From Betaproteobacteria bacterium (GTDB taxonomy: Bacteria; Pseudomonadota; Gammaproteobacteria; Burkholderiales; Burkholderiaceae_E), in NCBI GenBank assembly GCA_009925965.1, contig RFPW01000013.1:1-22071 (forward strand): 22,071 bases of DNA. The letters run 5' to 3'. Below, one piece after another: positions 15,706 to 22,071 of this stretch. Every line of letters begins with the position of its first letter. Within the stretch, counting starts at the first letter, position 1. The position numbers and the translations under genes were made by a program. A model generated the notes under the pieces. The model saw only the letters and a program-made list of their open reading frames with translations. It did no database searches and was not told the origin of the DNA.

Positions 15706-16218
15706 GGAAGAGGAAGAGGAGGAGGAAGAGGAAGCGCCAGGGAGATAAGCGCCCTGGCAGAACATCAGGGGCTCGCGCCCCTGATAGCGGTACTGCTCGA
15801 CCTCCCCTAGAAAAAGAACGTGGTCACCCACGATCAGTGTTTGGATCGTTCTGCATTCAATCACTGCAGTGCAACCACGCAGAATTGGCAGTCGAGCGAG
15901 TCCTTCGTCAAATTCCATCCCGACAAATTTTTCGGGCGACTTGCCGGCGAAATGATTCGACAACGCTTCCTGATCGAACGCCAGAATGTTCACGATAAAC
16001 CGCCCGGCCTCCTCAAACCCCTGGAGACTGGGCGACTTCCGACCTAAATTCCACGAAACAATCGGCGGGTCGAGCGACACCGAACTAAACGAATTCGCCG
16101 TGACGCCGACCAGGCGGTCGTCCGTACCTCGGGCGGTGACGACGGTGACGCCGGTAGCGAAGCAACCAAAGGCGTTGCGCAAATCGCGAGAATCAAACGG
16201 GGGGTGACGGGTATCCAT
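15691..16218 (-). CDS. Flavin-reductase-like FMN-binding protein with poly-serine tail
   Basis: A split-barrel flavin reductase-like protein (DIM6/NTAB type), 175 residues, expected to bind FMN and either reduce it with NAD(P)H or serve a two-component monooxygenase; no partner oxygenase is nearby. Typical features are FGCFATGVTVVTA (17-29), GVTANSFSSVSLDPP (38-52) for flavin phosphate binding, and GRFIVNILA near 72-80. The body ends near residue 160 (CQGAYLPG). After that come ten serines (163-172) and GQR, encoded by a pyrimidine-rich TCC/TCT microsatellite. This tail is unlike the family and is probably dispensable. The stop codon lies inside the ohr coding end. The ATG at 16216-16218 fits the usual N-terminus (DSRDLRNAFGCFATG). 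Confidence 0.9.
   Translation of the reverse strand: MDTRHPPFDSRDLRNAFGCFATGVTVVTARGTDDRLVGVTANSFSSVSLDPPIVSWNLGRKSPSLQGFEEAGRFIVNILAFDQEALSNHFAGKSPEKFVGMEFDEGLARLPILRGCTAVIECRTIQTLIVGDHVLFLGEVEQYRYQGREPLMFCQGAYLPGASSSSSSSSSSGQR
15704..15734. repeat. GAG/GAA trinucleotide microsatellite
   Basis: A pure purine tract on the plus strand made only of GAG and GAA units. It begins inside the ohr stop codon and forms the Ser10 tail of the convergent gene (TCC/TCT codons with one TCA). Slippage in 3-base steps would change serine number without a frameshift. Mixed units reduce the slippage rate. Confidence 0.85.
15736..15785 (+). other. Two hairpins downstream of ohr
   Basis: First hairpin: GCCAGGG (15736-15742) pairs with CCCTGGC (15752-15758). 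Second: ATCAGGGGC (15764-15772) pairs perfectly with GCCCCTGAT (15777-15785) around loop TCGC. They sit 30-80 bases past the ohr stop, inside the 3' coding end of the convergent gene. No T-run follows, so they are not textbook intrinsic terminators. They could protect the ohr mRNA 3' end or help Rho-dependent ending; that role is inference. Confidence 0.45.
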
Positions 16219-16293
16219 GCGCGCACTTTAACCCGTCACGACTCGATGACCTCGACTGAAGTCGTTGACCAACAAGCGACCCGCCCCCCGAAC

Positions 16294-17688
16294 TCAGCGC
16301 GCCTTCAACAGTTCTTCAACCTCCAAAAGGACCAACTCGTTGTCGTCCGCGCGGTTGGGCTCGCGACTGCTCGAGTACGGCAGGTTGTTATCGTTGCCGA
16401 CCACAATATGTTTGGCGTCGACGACATCGACGTTCTCGATCGTGAAAAACGGGAAGGTCAGCACGCCGTTATCCAGGGGCTTGCGGGCGAGCTTCTTTGG
16501 ATCCGCGATGTTCATCAGATCGATGTATCCAATCTTCCGAACGGGTTTGCCGACATTGGAATCGGTCATTTCGATCTTGTAAACCCGTTTGAACCTGGCC
16601 AGATCATGGAAGCAGTCGGTGCGCGTCTGCCCCTCTGGACACGCACGCGCGGCGGTGCCTTCACCGTTGTCGCGCTCGATAATGAGACCCGTTGACGCAT
16701 CGATCATATTGAAATCACCGATCGCGTGGTGATTGGCCTCGAGAACATATTTCCAGTGGCGGCCGGTGTACTTCTGCGCCTTGACATCAAACTCGAGCAC
16801 GCGGAGGTACTGACGGCCATCGACGCTTTCGTACGATTTGATGGACTCATCCCACAGTGCGCCTTCGAGCAGTGGATAGAGATGGCGGCCATCCTTAGAG
16901 GCTGCCATGCCTTCAAACCCTCTCGATCGACGGGCCTCAAACGTAACGGTGCCACCGGGCGCAGCAGGCGTCGTCACTGCGAAATGATCGGGTGAGCGAA
17001 CCACCTTGCCATCGACAACCGTTTCAAAAAACGCCAGGACCTTGCCGTTCATGTCGGTTTTCAGCAGGTAGGGGCCAAATTCATCGCCAATCCAGATCGC
17101 CCCATCGGCAAACTGAAAGCTCTCAGTATCAAAGTCACTTCCAGTCAAATAGCGCGCGGTAGTGCCCTCGTGAACGATGCGAAACGGTACCTTCTTGTCC
17201 GGATCATGCAAGAAGACAGTGCGAGCGCGCTGCCAATGACCGGTCTGAAAATCAACTTTGTAATGGTTGAGATAAAGCATCGAGTCGGGAGAGTTGGCCT
17301 TCGAACCAAAACCGTTATCGGTCAGGATCCAGAACGTTCCGTCCGCCATCGCTTTGATCCCGGAGTGACCCTGCAGAGGTTGTCCCTGGAAAGGCACCGA
17401 AACGCCAGTCGGGCGGCCCGCTGACAGCCCCTCGACCGAACCTAGCGCTTCGACGCGCTTACCCGTCGTGAATTTACCGCTGCGCTTCAGATCCTCTGGC
17501 GCATCCATTGGCGCTTCAACATAAGACTGAGCGGGCAGGACAGCGTGCCCGGCGAGCGTGGCGGTATAGGCCGTCTGCGCCTGCGCTGGGCCGTTCAAGA
17601 AAGCATAGGTCGCGAGCGAAATCGCGCTGAGCGCGGTGCGAAGGCTATGACCTTGGGCGTGATACCGGAGAGTCGACAACAGCTTCAT
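16294..17688 (-). CDS. Exported phytase-like / esterase-like protein
   Basis: A secreted or periplasmic protein of 464 residues in the 'esterase-like activity of phytase' family (Pfam PF13449 type, beta-propeller-like). Substrate unknown; despite the name, phytate cleavage cannot be claimed. The first ~37 residues look like a signal peptide with an extended n-region and a probable cleavage after AQA (SAISLATYAFLNGPAQA). Family landmarks: ALGSVEGLS (81-89), FWILTDNGFGSK (119-130), GSDFDTESF (183-191) and AIWIGDEFGP (197-206), with acidic residues of the type that bind calcium in propeller enzymes. The ATG at 17686-17688 has a GAGGA Shine-Dalgarno sequence about eight bases upstream. The 142 bp between it and the divergent formamidase gene should hold both promoters, but I found no convincing -35/-10 pair there. 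Confidence 0.88.
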   Translation of the reverse strand: MKLLSTLRYHAQGHSLRTALSAISLATYAFLNGPAQAQTAYTATLAGHAVLPAQSYVEAPMDAPEDLKRSGKFTTGKRVEALGSVEGLSAGRPTGVSVPFQGQPLQGHSGIKAMADGTFWILTDNGFGSKANSPDSMLYLNHYKVDFQTGHWQRARTVFLHDPDKKVPFRIVHEGTTARYLTGSDFDTESFQFADGAIWIGDEFGPYLLKTDMNGKVLAFFETVVDGKVVRSPDHFAVTTPAAPGGTVTFEARRSRGFEGMAASKDGRHLYPLLEGALWDESIKSYESVDGRQYLRVLEFDVKAQKYTGRHWKYVLEANHHAIGDFNMIDASTGLIIERDNGEGTAARACPEGQTRTDCFHDLARFKRVYKIEMTDSNVGKPVRKIGYIDLMNIADPKKLARKPLDNGVLTFPFFTIENVDVVDAKHIVVGNDNNLPYSSSREPNRADDNELVLLEVEELLKAR

Positions 17689-17830
17689 CAGGAGGTCCTC
17701 TTCGAGGGCTTTGGAATTCCGGACGAAGCTTCTAGACTTTCAATGACAGGCGAATGAAGCGGCTGCGTTTTTACCCGCGTTAACGACTTAAACTATTGAG
17801 CGACAGTCTATCGACCGACAGGAGAACCCC

Positions 17831-18820
17831 ATGAGTTGGCTACACGAATCCATCATGCACCTGCGCGGCGTTGCCCGCGGGCGAGTCGGCACAACCCACG
17901 AACTTACCGAAGAACGCCAGGGTACGTTTCACTACACCATTGGCCCCTACTCTCAGCCGGTGATGGAGATCGCGCCGGGTGACCGCGTAATCGTCGATAC
18001 GCGTGACGCGTTTGACGGCAATATCGTGACGGAGCAAGACCTGCCCAGCGCAAAATTGCGCGTGCCTTTTCTGAATCCACAGAACGGGCCGATCCTCGTC
18101 ACCGGTGCCGAGAAAGGGGACGTCATCGCAGTTCACATCGAATCGATGTTGCCGCGAGGCAATAACCCGCGGGGCACCTGCTGCCTGATTCCGCGCTTTG
18201 GGGCGCTGACCGGGACCGACATGACCGCACTCCTGAATGAGCCTCTACCCGAAATCACCCGCAAGATCGATCTCGATGAGGACGGCGTCTACTGGAGCGC
18301 CCGGGTCAAACTGCCGTACCGTCCCCATATTGGGACCCTGAGCCTTTCGCCCGAAATCGATTCGATTAACTCCCTGACGCCCGACAACCATGGCGGCAAC
18401 ATGGATGTGCCCGATATGGGCCCCGGGAGCGTCACCTATCTGCCGGTCCGATCACCAGGCGCCAGGCTGTTTATTGGCGACGCGCACGCCTGTCAGGGCG
18501 ATGGAGAGGTCTGTGGAACCGCGGTCGAGTATGCAAGTCGTACCACGATCCATGTCGACCTGATCAAGCACTGGCAGATCGACTGGCCGCGGCTCGAGAC
18601 AGAATCTCAAATCATGTGTATCGGCAGCGCACGGCCACTTGAAGATGCCACCCGGATTGCCTATCACGAACTCGTGAACTGGATGGCGAAGGAATATGGT
18701 TACGACAAGTGGGATGCTTACATGATGCTGAGTCAATGCGGCAAGGTCCGCCTCGGCAACTTCGTCGACCCTAAATATTCGGTTGCTGCCGGCGTCGAGA
18801 AAAAGTATCTAAAGAACTAA
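17831..18820 (+). CDS. Formamidase/acetamidase (FmdA/AmdA family)
   Basis: Cytoplasmic amidase, 329 residues, hydrolysing short aliphatic amides (formamide or acetamide) to ammonia and the acid. Key family block: DNHGGNMDVPDMGPGSVTYL followed by LFIGDAHACQGDGEVCGTAVE, which carries the conserved Asp/His/Glu residues proposed to bind the catalytic metal. The N-terminal GDRVIVDTRDAFDG and the C-terminal MMLSQCGKVRLGNFVDP blocks are also typical. The start has a strong AGGAG eight bases upstream. Formamide versus acetamide preference cannot be read from this. A short-chain dehydrogenase follows after 43 bp, probably in the same transcript, and an ammonium transporter lies 2.5 kb downstream, which fits nitrogen scavenging. 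Confidence 0.93.
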   Translation: MSWLHESIMHLRGVARGRVGTTHELTEERQGTFHYTIGPYSQPVMEIAPGDRVIVDTRDAFDGNIVTEQDLPSAKLRVPFLNPQNGPILVTGAEKGDVIAVHIESMLPRGNNPRGTCCLIPRFGALTGTDMTALLNEPLPEITRKIDLDEDGVYWSARVKLPYRPHIGTLSLSPEIDSINSLTPDNHGGNMDVPDMGPGSVTYLPVRSPGARLFIGDAHACQGDGEVCGTAVEYASRTTIHVDLIKHWQIDWPRLETESQIMCIGSARPLEDATRIAYHELVNWMAKEYGYDKWDAYMMLSQCGKVRLGNFVDPKYSVAAGVEKKYLKN

Positions 18821-18863
18821 CGACCTCAAAAACCCACATTTAACAAGCTGATCAGGAGTCAAG

Positions 18864-19625
18864 ATGGATCTGGGATTGAAAGGACTGAATGCCGTTGTCA
18901 CGGGTGGCACCAAGGGCATCGGACGAGCCATCGTGGAGACGCTAGCCGCCGAAGGCGTGAACGTGGCGTTTTGCGCCCGTAACGGAGACGAAGTCGAGCG
19001 CGCGATCAGCGATCTCGCCAAGCATGGCGTCAAGATTGTGGGCAGCGTTGCCGATGTGGGTGATGGCGACGCCCTCAAGACCTGGGCCGCGGGCGCCGCG
19101 AAGGCGCTCGGTGGGATCGACATCGTCGTCGCCAATGTCAGCGCGCTCGCGGTTGCACCGGACGAAGCGGCCTGGAAAAAAGGATTCGATGTCGACCTGA
19201 TGGGGAGCGTTCGTTTGATCGAGGCCGCGATGCCGAGTCTCGAACACAGCAAACACGCATCCATTGTGACGATCTCGAGCGTCTCGGGCCGCGAAATCGA
19301 CTTCGCTTCGGGACCCTACGGCGCATTCAAAGCCGCACTGATTCACTACACCCAAGGCCTCGCCTTCCATCTCGCGGGCAAAGGCATCCGTGCCAATACC
19401 GTATCACCCGGCAATACCTATTTTGCCGGTGGCATTTGGGAGCAGATTGAGCACGGCAACCCGACACTCTTTGCCGAAGCGATGCGCCTGAACCCGACCG
19501 GTCGCATGGGAACCCCTCAAGAGATGGCCAACGCGGTTGTCTTTTTGGCGAGCCCCGCCGCCAGCTTCGTCACGGGCACCAATCTGGTCGTCGATGGCGC
19601 ATTGACCCGCGGCGTTCAGTTATAG
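18864..19625 (+). CDS. Short-chain dehydrogenase/reductase
   Basis: NAD(P)-dependent oxidoreductase with a Rossmann fold, 253 residues, classical SDR length. The cofactor loop is TGGTKGIG (13-20). The catalytic serine is S139 (TISSVSG), and Y152 and K156 form YxxxK (YGAFK). The usual active-site Asn of classical SDRs, 41 residues before the Tyr, is Asp here (D111 in VDLMGS), and the NNAG motif is degenerate (VANVSA, 89-94). The C-terminal SPGNTYFAGG and GTNLVVDGALTRG are typical. An AGGAG Shine-Dalgarno lies seven bases before the ATG. It follows the amidase gene closely; the substrate is unknown. Its stop overlaps the convergent phosphodiesterase gene by 6 bp. Confidence 0.93.
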   Translation: MDLGLKGLNAVVTGGTKGIGRAIVETLAAEGVNVAFCARNGDEVERAISDLAKHGVKIVGSVADVGDGDALKTWAAGAAKALGGIDIVVANVSALAVAPDEAAWKKGFDVDLMGSVRLIEAAMPSLEHSKHASIVTISSVSGREIDFASGPYGAFKAALIHYTQGLAFHLAGKGIRANTVSPGNTYFAGGIWEQIEHGNPTLFAEAMRLNPTGRMGTPQEMANAVVFLASPAASFVTGTNLVVDGALTRGVQL

Positions 19626-20423
19626 ATAAGGGTACGGCCCCTCAAACTGTCCGATCGGAATGGCGTGGGTCAGCAAGGCACCCGCGCTGTTCCAGACATG
19701 CAAATGAAACCCTGGCGGTTCGAGGTTCCAGGCCGAATCTGCCCCCGACCCAAAATCCAGACAGACCTGGTGTGCAGGACTCGGCGCAGTTGAGGCTACG
19801 ATCCCCGCAAAGCCGGTGTAAATCGTGCGGTGCAAGTGACCGCAGATCACGCGCTTGACGTTTGGGTGCGCGGCGATGATTGATTCGAGTTCGCCCCCAC
19901 CCTCTAGCAAGCCAATTTCATCCATATGCCCAATCAAGGTTTTGAATGGCGGATGATGCATCGCGACCACTGTTGGCGTTGCAGGGTCAGCGGCAAGTTC
20001 GGTTCTGAGCCAGTCAAGGCGGGCGGCGCAAAGCCGGCCTGAACTCAGACCAGGCTCCGTTGTATCGATCGCAACGATGCGAATATCGCGAACCTTGATG
20101 CTGAATTGAATGAATTCCCCAGTTCCCAGATACCCGTGATTCGGGAACCCATCGCGTAGGTGATCGCGGTCATCGTGATTGCCGGGCATCAGATAAAACG
20201 GCATGTTCAGACTGGCCAGTAACTTGGCGAGATGTGCGTACTCGCCGGGGCGCCCAAAATCTGTGAGATCCCCGGTGAGGATCACGGCATCAGGTTTTTG
20301 GGGCATCCGCATCAGGGTGCCCAAGGCGGCCGAAAGATAGGGCGCCGTATCGAGTCGACCGTACGCGAGTTGGCCTGGCTCGCGAATATGGGTGTCGGTC
20401 ACCTGAGCCAAGAGAGTGTTCAT
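19620..20423 (-). CDS. Class III cyclic-nucleotide/glycerophosphodiester phosphodiesterase (GpdQ/CpdA-like)
   Basis: Binuclear-metal phosphodiesterase, 267 residues. All metal ligand motifs are present: D10 and H12 (TDTH), D52 (GDLTD), N82 and H83 (GNHDD), H156/H157 (MHHPPF), H196 and H198 (GHLH). Beyond the motifs it follows GpdQ in detail: YGRLDT after the first motif, GRPGEY, SLNMPFYLMPGNHDD, PAHQV and a final EGPYPYL. A glycerophosphodiesterase-type activity is therefore as likely as cAMP hydrolysis; the two cannot be separated by sequence alone. The ATG overlaps the stop of the upstream solute-binding protein gene by 4 bases (ATGA), so the two are translationally coupled. A coupled binding protein and phosphodiesterase might act on the same organophosphate or just share control. 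Confidence 0.92.
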   Translation of the reverse strand: MNTLLAQVTDTHIREPGQLAYGRLDTAPYLSAALGTLMRMPQKPDAVILTGDLTDFGRPGEYAHLAKLLASLNMPFYLMPGNHDDRDHLRDGFPNHGYLGTGEFIQFSIKVRDIRIVAIDTTEPGLSSGRLCAARLDWLRTELAADPATPTVVAMHHPPFKTLIGHMDEIGLLEGGGELESIIAAHPNVKRVICGHLHRTIYTGFAGIVASTAPSPAHQVCLDFGSGADSAWNLEPPGFHLHVWNSAGALLTHAIPIGQFEGPYPYL

Positions 20424-21241
20424 GGCGCCACGACTGCGCCGTCGATGCCGTGTCGCTTGAGGCTAGCAGCTACGAATCCGCTCGATTTCATCTCAGTAAC
20501 AAACTCGCGGAGCTGTAAATGTGCTGCTTCAGACCGCGACTTGGGCGCTCCCATTGCCTGATCGATGACCATGAATCGCCCACCCAGCAAGCGCAGGCCA
20601 GGTACTGAGCGCGCATCGGACTCAAGTTGCTGCTTCACGCCTGCAGCGACCTCGACGTTGTTTTCTAAAAAATATCGAACAACCTCGGGGGAGGTATCCG
20701 CCCTGACCAACTGCGCCTGCTTGATCTCTCGAGTCAAAAACAGGTCATAAGCACTGCCCTTACCCACCGCGATTCGGTGACCCAGCCGGTCGACCTCCTC
20801 ATTGGTCTTGATCGGCGAACCGTCTCGTACAAGATAGCTGCCTTCAATCTGAACGTACGCTGGAGTGAAGGCGATGCCCTGACCTCGTACAGGGTCGATT
20901 GCAAAGAATCCGACGTCGGCCACTTCACGTGTTACGAGATCAACTGCATGGCCCGCGGAATTCACTGGGACCAGCGTGAGCGGAGTCTTAAGCCGCTTGG
21001 CAAGTTCGCTCGCCAAATCGACCGAGACACCGACCGGGTCACCGCTCTGGGGGTCCTTGCGAGCAAGGATTGGATTACCCAGATTAATCACAACGCGCAA
21101 AACACCGGTCGGCGCCAGCGCGGTCGGAAGTTCGCCAGCGGCAAAGGCCGTGGTCAAACTGGTCATGACAAAAACCCCGAAAGCCAAGCCGGCAAAGCCG
21201 CGGCGCACCAAATCGAGACCGGAAGCGCCATATTGGTGCAT
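20420..21241 (-). CDS. Periplasmic solute-binding protein (family 3, amino-acid type)
   Basis: Extracytoplasmic binding protein of the SBP_bac_3 family, 273 residues from the ATG at 21241 (281 if the in-frame GTG at 21265 is used; neither has a good Shine-Dalgarno). The signal peptide has an RR-containing n-region, a hydrophobic core (GFAGLAFGVFVM) and a likely cleavage after AFA (32-34). The two-lobe ligand-binding fold shows GVLRVVIN..., DPVGVSVDLASELAKRL, ADVGFFAIDPVRGQGIAFTPAYVQIEGSYLV and GHRIAVGKGSAYDLFL. No permease or ATPase follows it, so it is an orphan here. It is coupled to the phosphodiesterase gene by an ATGA overlap. An NtrC-like site overlaps its start codon, so expression may be affected by nitrogen status. 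Confidence 0.87.
   Translation of the reverse strand: MHQYGASGLDLVRRGFAGLAFGVFVMTSLTTAFAAGELPTALAPTGVLRVVINLGNPILARKDPQSGDPVGVSVDLASELAKRLKTPLTLVPVNSAGHAVDLVTREVADVGFFAIDPVRGQGIAFTPAYVQIEGSYLVRDGSPIKTNEEVDRLGHRIAVGKGSAYDLFLTREIKQAQLVRADTSPEVVRYFLENNVEVAAGVKQQLESDARSVPGLRLLGGRFMVIDQAMGAPKSRSEAAHLQLREFVTEMKSSGFVAASLKRHGIDGAVVAP
21224..21240 (+). promoter_or_regulatory. NtrC-like enhancer site
   Basis: AGCGCC-ATATT-GGTGCA against the NtrC consensus TGCACC-N5-GGTGCA: the right half is perfect and the left half matches 4 of 6, with the correct spacing. It lies about 100 bp upstream of the predicted start of the sigma-54 promoter for the ammonium transporter gene, the normal place for an NtrC enhancer. 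It overlaps the start of the divergent solute-binding protein gene. Motif is seen; binding is inference. Confidence 0.6.
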
Positions 21242-21314
21242 TCGTTCGTGTCGTTTAAGGTTCACGGTATTCGTCTCATGGTGAATTTACGGGCCCCGGG
21301 AAATCCCCATTTGA

Positions 21315-21330
21315 GGGCACAAAACCTGCT
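21315..21330 (+). promoter_or_regulatory. Sigma-54 (-24/-12) promoter of the ammonium transporter
   Basis: GGGCAC-AAAAC-CTGCT compared with the RpoN consensus TGGCAC-N5-TTGCW. The GG (21316-21317) and GC (21328-21329) are exactly 10 bases apart, as required, with one mismatch in each half. Transcription would begin near 21341, giving a ~33-base leader that contains the GGAG ribosome site. Sigma-54 control is well known for amtB-type genes. Confidence 0.7.
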
Positions 21331-21373
21331 TCAACTGCCCGTTTTTTAAAATACGCACTAAGTTGGAGCATTT

Positions 21374-22071
21374 ATGGGGTTCTCGAAAACAAGCCAAGAC
21401 GCCCTCTTTCTGTTGCTGGGCGCCATTATGGTGCTCGCGATGCATTCGGGATTTGCCTTTCTCGAACTCGGCACCGTTCGCAGCAAAAACCAGGTTAACG
21501 CCCTCGTCAAGATTCTCGTCGATTTTGCGATTTCGACGCTTGCCTATTTCCTGGTCGGTTATTCATTGGCTTACGGGAAATCGTTCCTGGTGTCTGCCGA
21601 TCTTCTGATGGAGAACAACGGGGTCGAACTCGTCCGATTCTTTTTTCTCCTCACCTTCGCGGCCGCCATCCCGGCCATTATCTCGGGGGGCATCGCTGAG
21701 CGCGCCCGGATGGGGCCTCAGTTAATCGCAACGGGCGCACTTGTGGCGCTGGTTTATCCTTTTTTTGAAGGGATCGCCTGGAATAATAATTATGGCATTC
21801 AGGATCAGTTCAAGGCCTGGTTCGGGGAGAATTTCCATGACTTTGCCGGGAGCGTTGTTGTCCATGCGGTGGGCGGCTGGATCGGCCTCGTAGCGGTATT
21901 GATGCTCGGCGCCCGGCGCGGGCGTTACAGCCGCGACGGCAGAATCGCGGCCCATCCCCCCTCAAGCATTCCGTTTCTGGCGCTCGGCTCCTGGATCCTG
22001 ACGATCGGCTGGTTTGGATTCAATGTCATGAGCGCCCAGGAAGTGACCAAGATCAGCGGGTTGGTGGCCGT
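21374..22071 (+). CDS. Ammonium transporter (Amt/MEP/Rh family), 3' end missing
   Basis: Inner-membrane ammonium channel; 232 residues are visible before the right edge, of about 400 in the family. Recognisable parts: the first helix LFLLLGAIMVLAMHSGFAFLELG, ISGGIAERARMGP (103-115), and HDFAGSVVVHAVGGWIGL, with D156 and H164 corresponding to AmtB D160 and H168 of the ammonium site and twin-histidine pair. The second histidine lies beyond the window. No long N-terminal signal peptide as in E. coli AmtB is seen; the first helix starts near residue 9. The ATG at 21374 has GGAG five bases upstream. A sigma-54 promoter and NtrC-like site lie upstream. Any glnK partner, usual next to amtB, would have to lie downstream outside the window. 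Confidence 0.94.
   Translation, partial: MGFSKTSQDALFLLLGAIMVLAMHSGFAFLELGTVRSKNQVNALVKILVDFAISTLAYFLVGYSLAYGKSFLVSADLLMENNGVELVRFFFLLTFAAAIPAIISGGIAERARMGPQLIATGALVALVYPFFEGIAWNNNYGIQDQFKAWFGENFHDFAGSVVVHAVGGWIGLVAVLMLGARRGRYSRDGRIAAHPPSSIPFLALGSWILTIGWFGFNVMSAQEVTKISGLVA

Noticed and set aside
16219..16293. Small inverted repeats between the flavin-reductase-like and phytase-like genes
   Set aside because: Stems are 4-6 bp with no T-run; too weak to call a terminator.
17689..17830. Promoters for the divergent phytase-like and amidase genes, including a single TGACAGG near 17743
   Set aside because: No -35/-10 pair with acceptable spacing stood out, and one copy of the 7-mer without its tandem partner is likely chance.
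21315..21347. GGGCA...TGCCC stem followed by a T-run resembling an intrinsic terminator before the ammonium transporter gene
   Set aside because: The stem is only 5 bp with a 16-base loop, and no rightward gene precedes it. The same bases fit a sigma-54 -24/-12 promoter much better.

Overview
The window is a 22 kb piece of ordinary, gene-dense, fairly GC-rich bacterial chromosome. Gene content points to a proteobacterium, most likely a betaproteobacterium (Burkholderiales-like). The clues are tRNA-Val(GAC) next to thrS, an FbpB/FbpC-type iron transporter, a CzcA-type tripartite efflux pump, Ohr, and a YghU-type glutathione transferase. This assignment is inference from gene content, not from a marker tree. 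I see no phage, insertion sequence, CRISPR array, rRNA or integrase. No gap between genes exceeds 300 bp.

Layout. Positions 1-1719 (minus) hold thrS, cut off at its 3' end by the window edge. tRNA-Val(GAC) lies just upstream at 1796-1872. The stop codon of an iron-type ABC permease (1863-3509, minus) falls inside the tRNA. The ATPase partner (3508-4596, plus) diverges from the permease so tightly that the two ATG codons share bases, with a Fur-box-like sequence against them. Positions 4565-8423 (minus) hold what looks like one transcript: OmpR-family regulator, histidine kinase, and a potassium-channel-like protein with two consecutive voltage-sensor domains and one pore. Diverging from it, 8500-15705 (plus) is a compact run of adaptor, heavy-metal RND pump, outer-membrane lipoprotein, YghU-type glutathione transferase and Ohr peroxidase. 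A tandem TGACAGG repeat beside a -10 element in the shared promoter region suggests the regulator controls the pump.

Positions 15691-17688 (minus) carry a flavin-reductase-like protein ending in a ten-serine tail encoded by a microsatellite, and an exported phytase-like/esterase-like protein. Positions 17831-19625 (plus) carry a formamidase/acetamidase and a short-chain dehydrogenase. Positions 19620-21265 (minus) carry a solute-binding protein overlapping a GpdQ-like phosphodiesterase. The window ends inside an ammonium transporter (21374 onward, plus), preceded by a good sigma-54 -24/-12 promoter and an NtrC-like enhancer site about 100 bp further up.

Functional themes: metal handling (iron import, metal efflux with its two-component system), thiol and peroxide defence in the same run as the pump, and nitrogen acquisition (amide hydrolysis, NtrC/sigma-54-type control of ammonium uptake). 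The most unusual item is the tandem voltage-sensor channel in an apparent operon with a two-component system.
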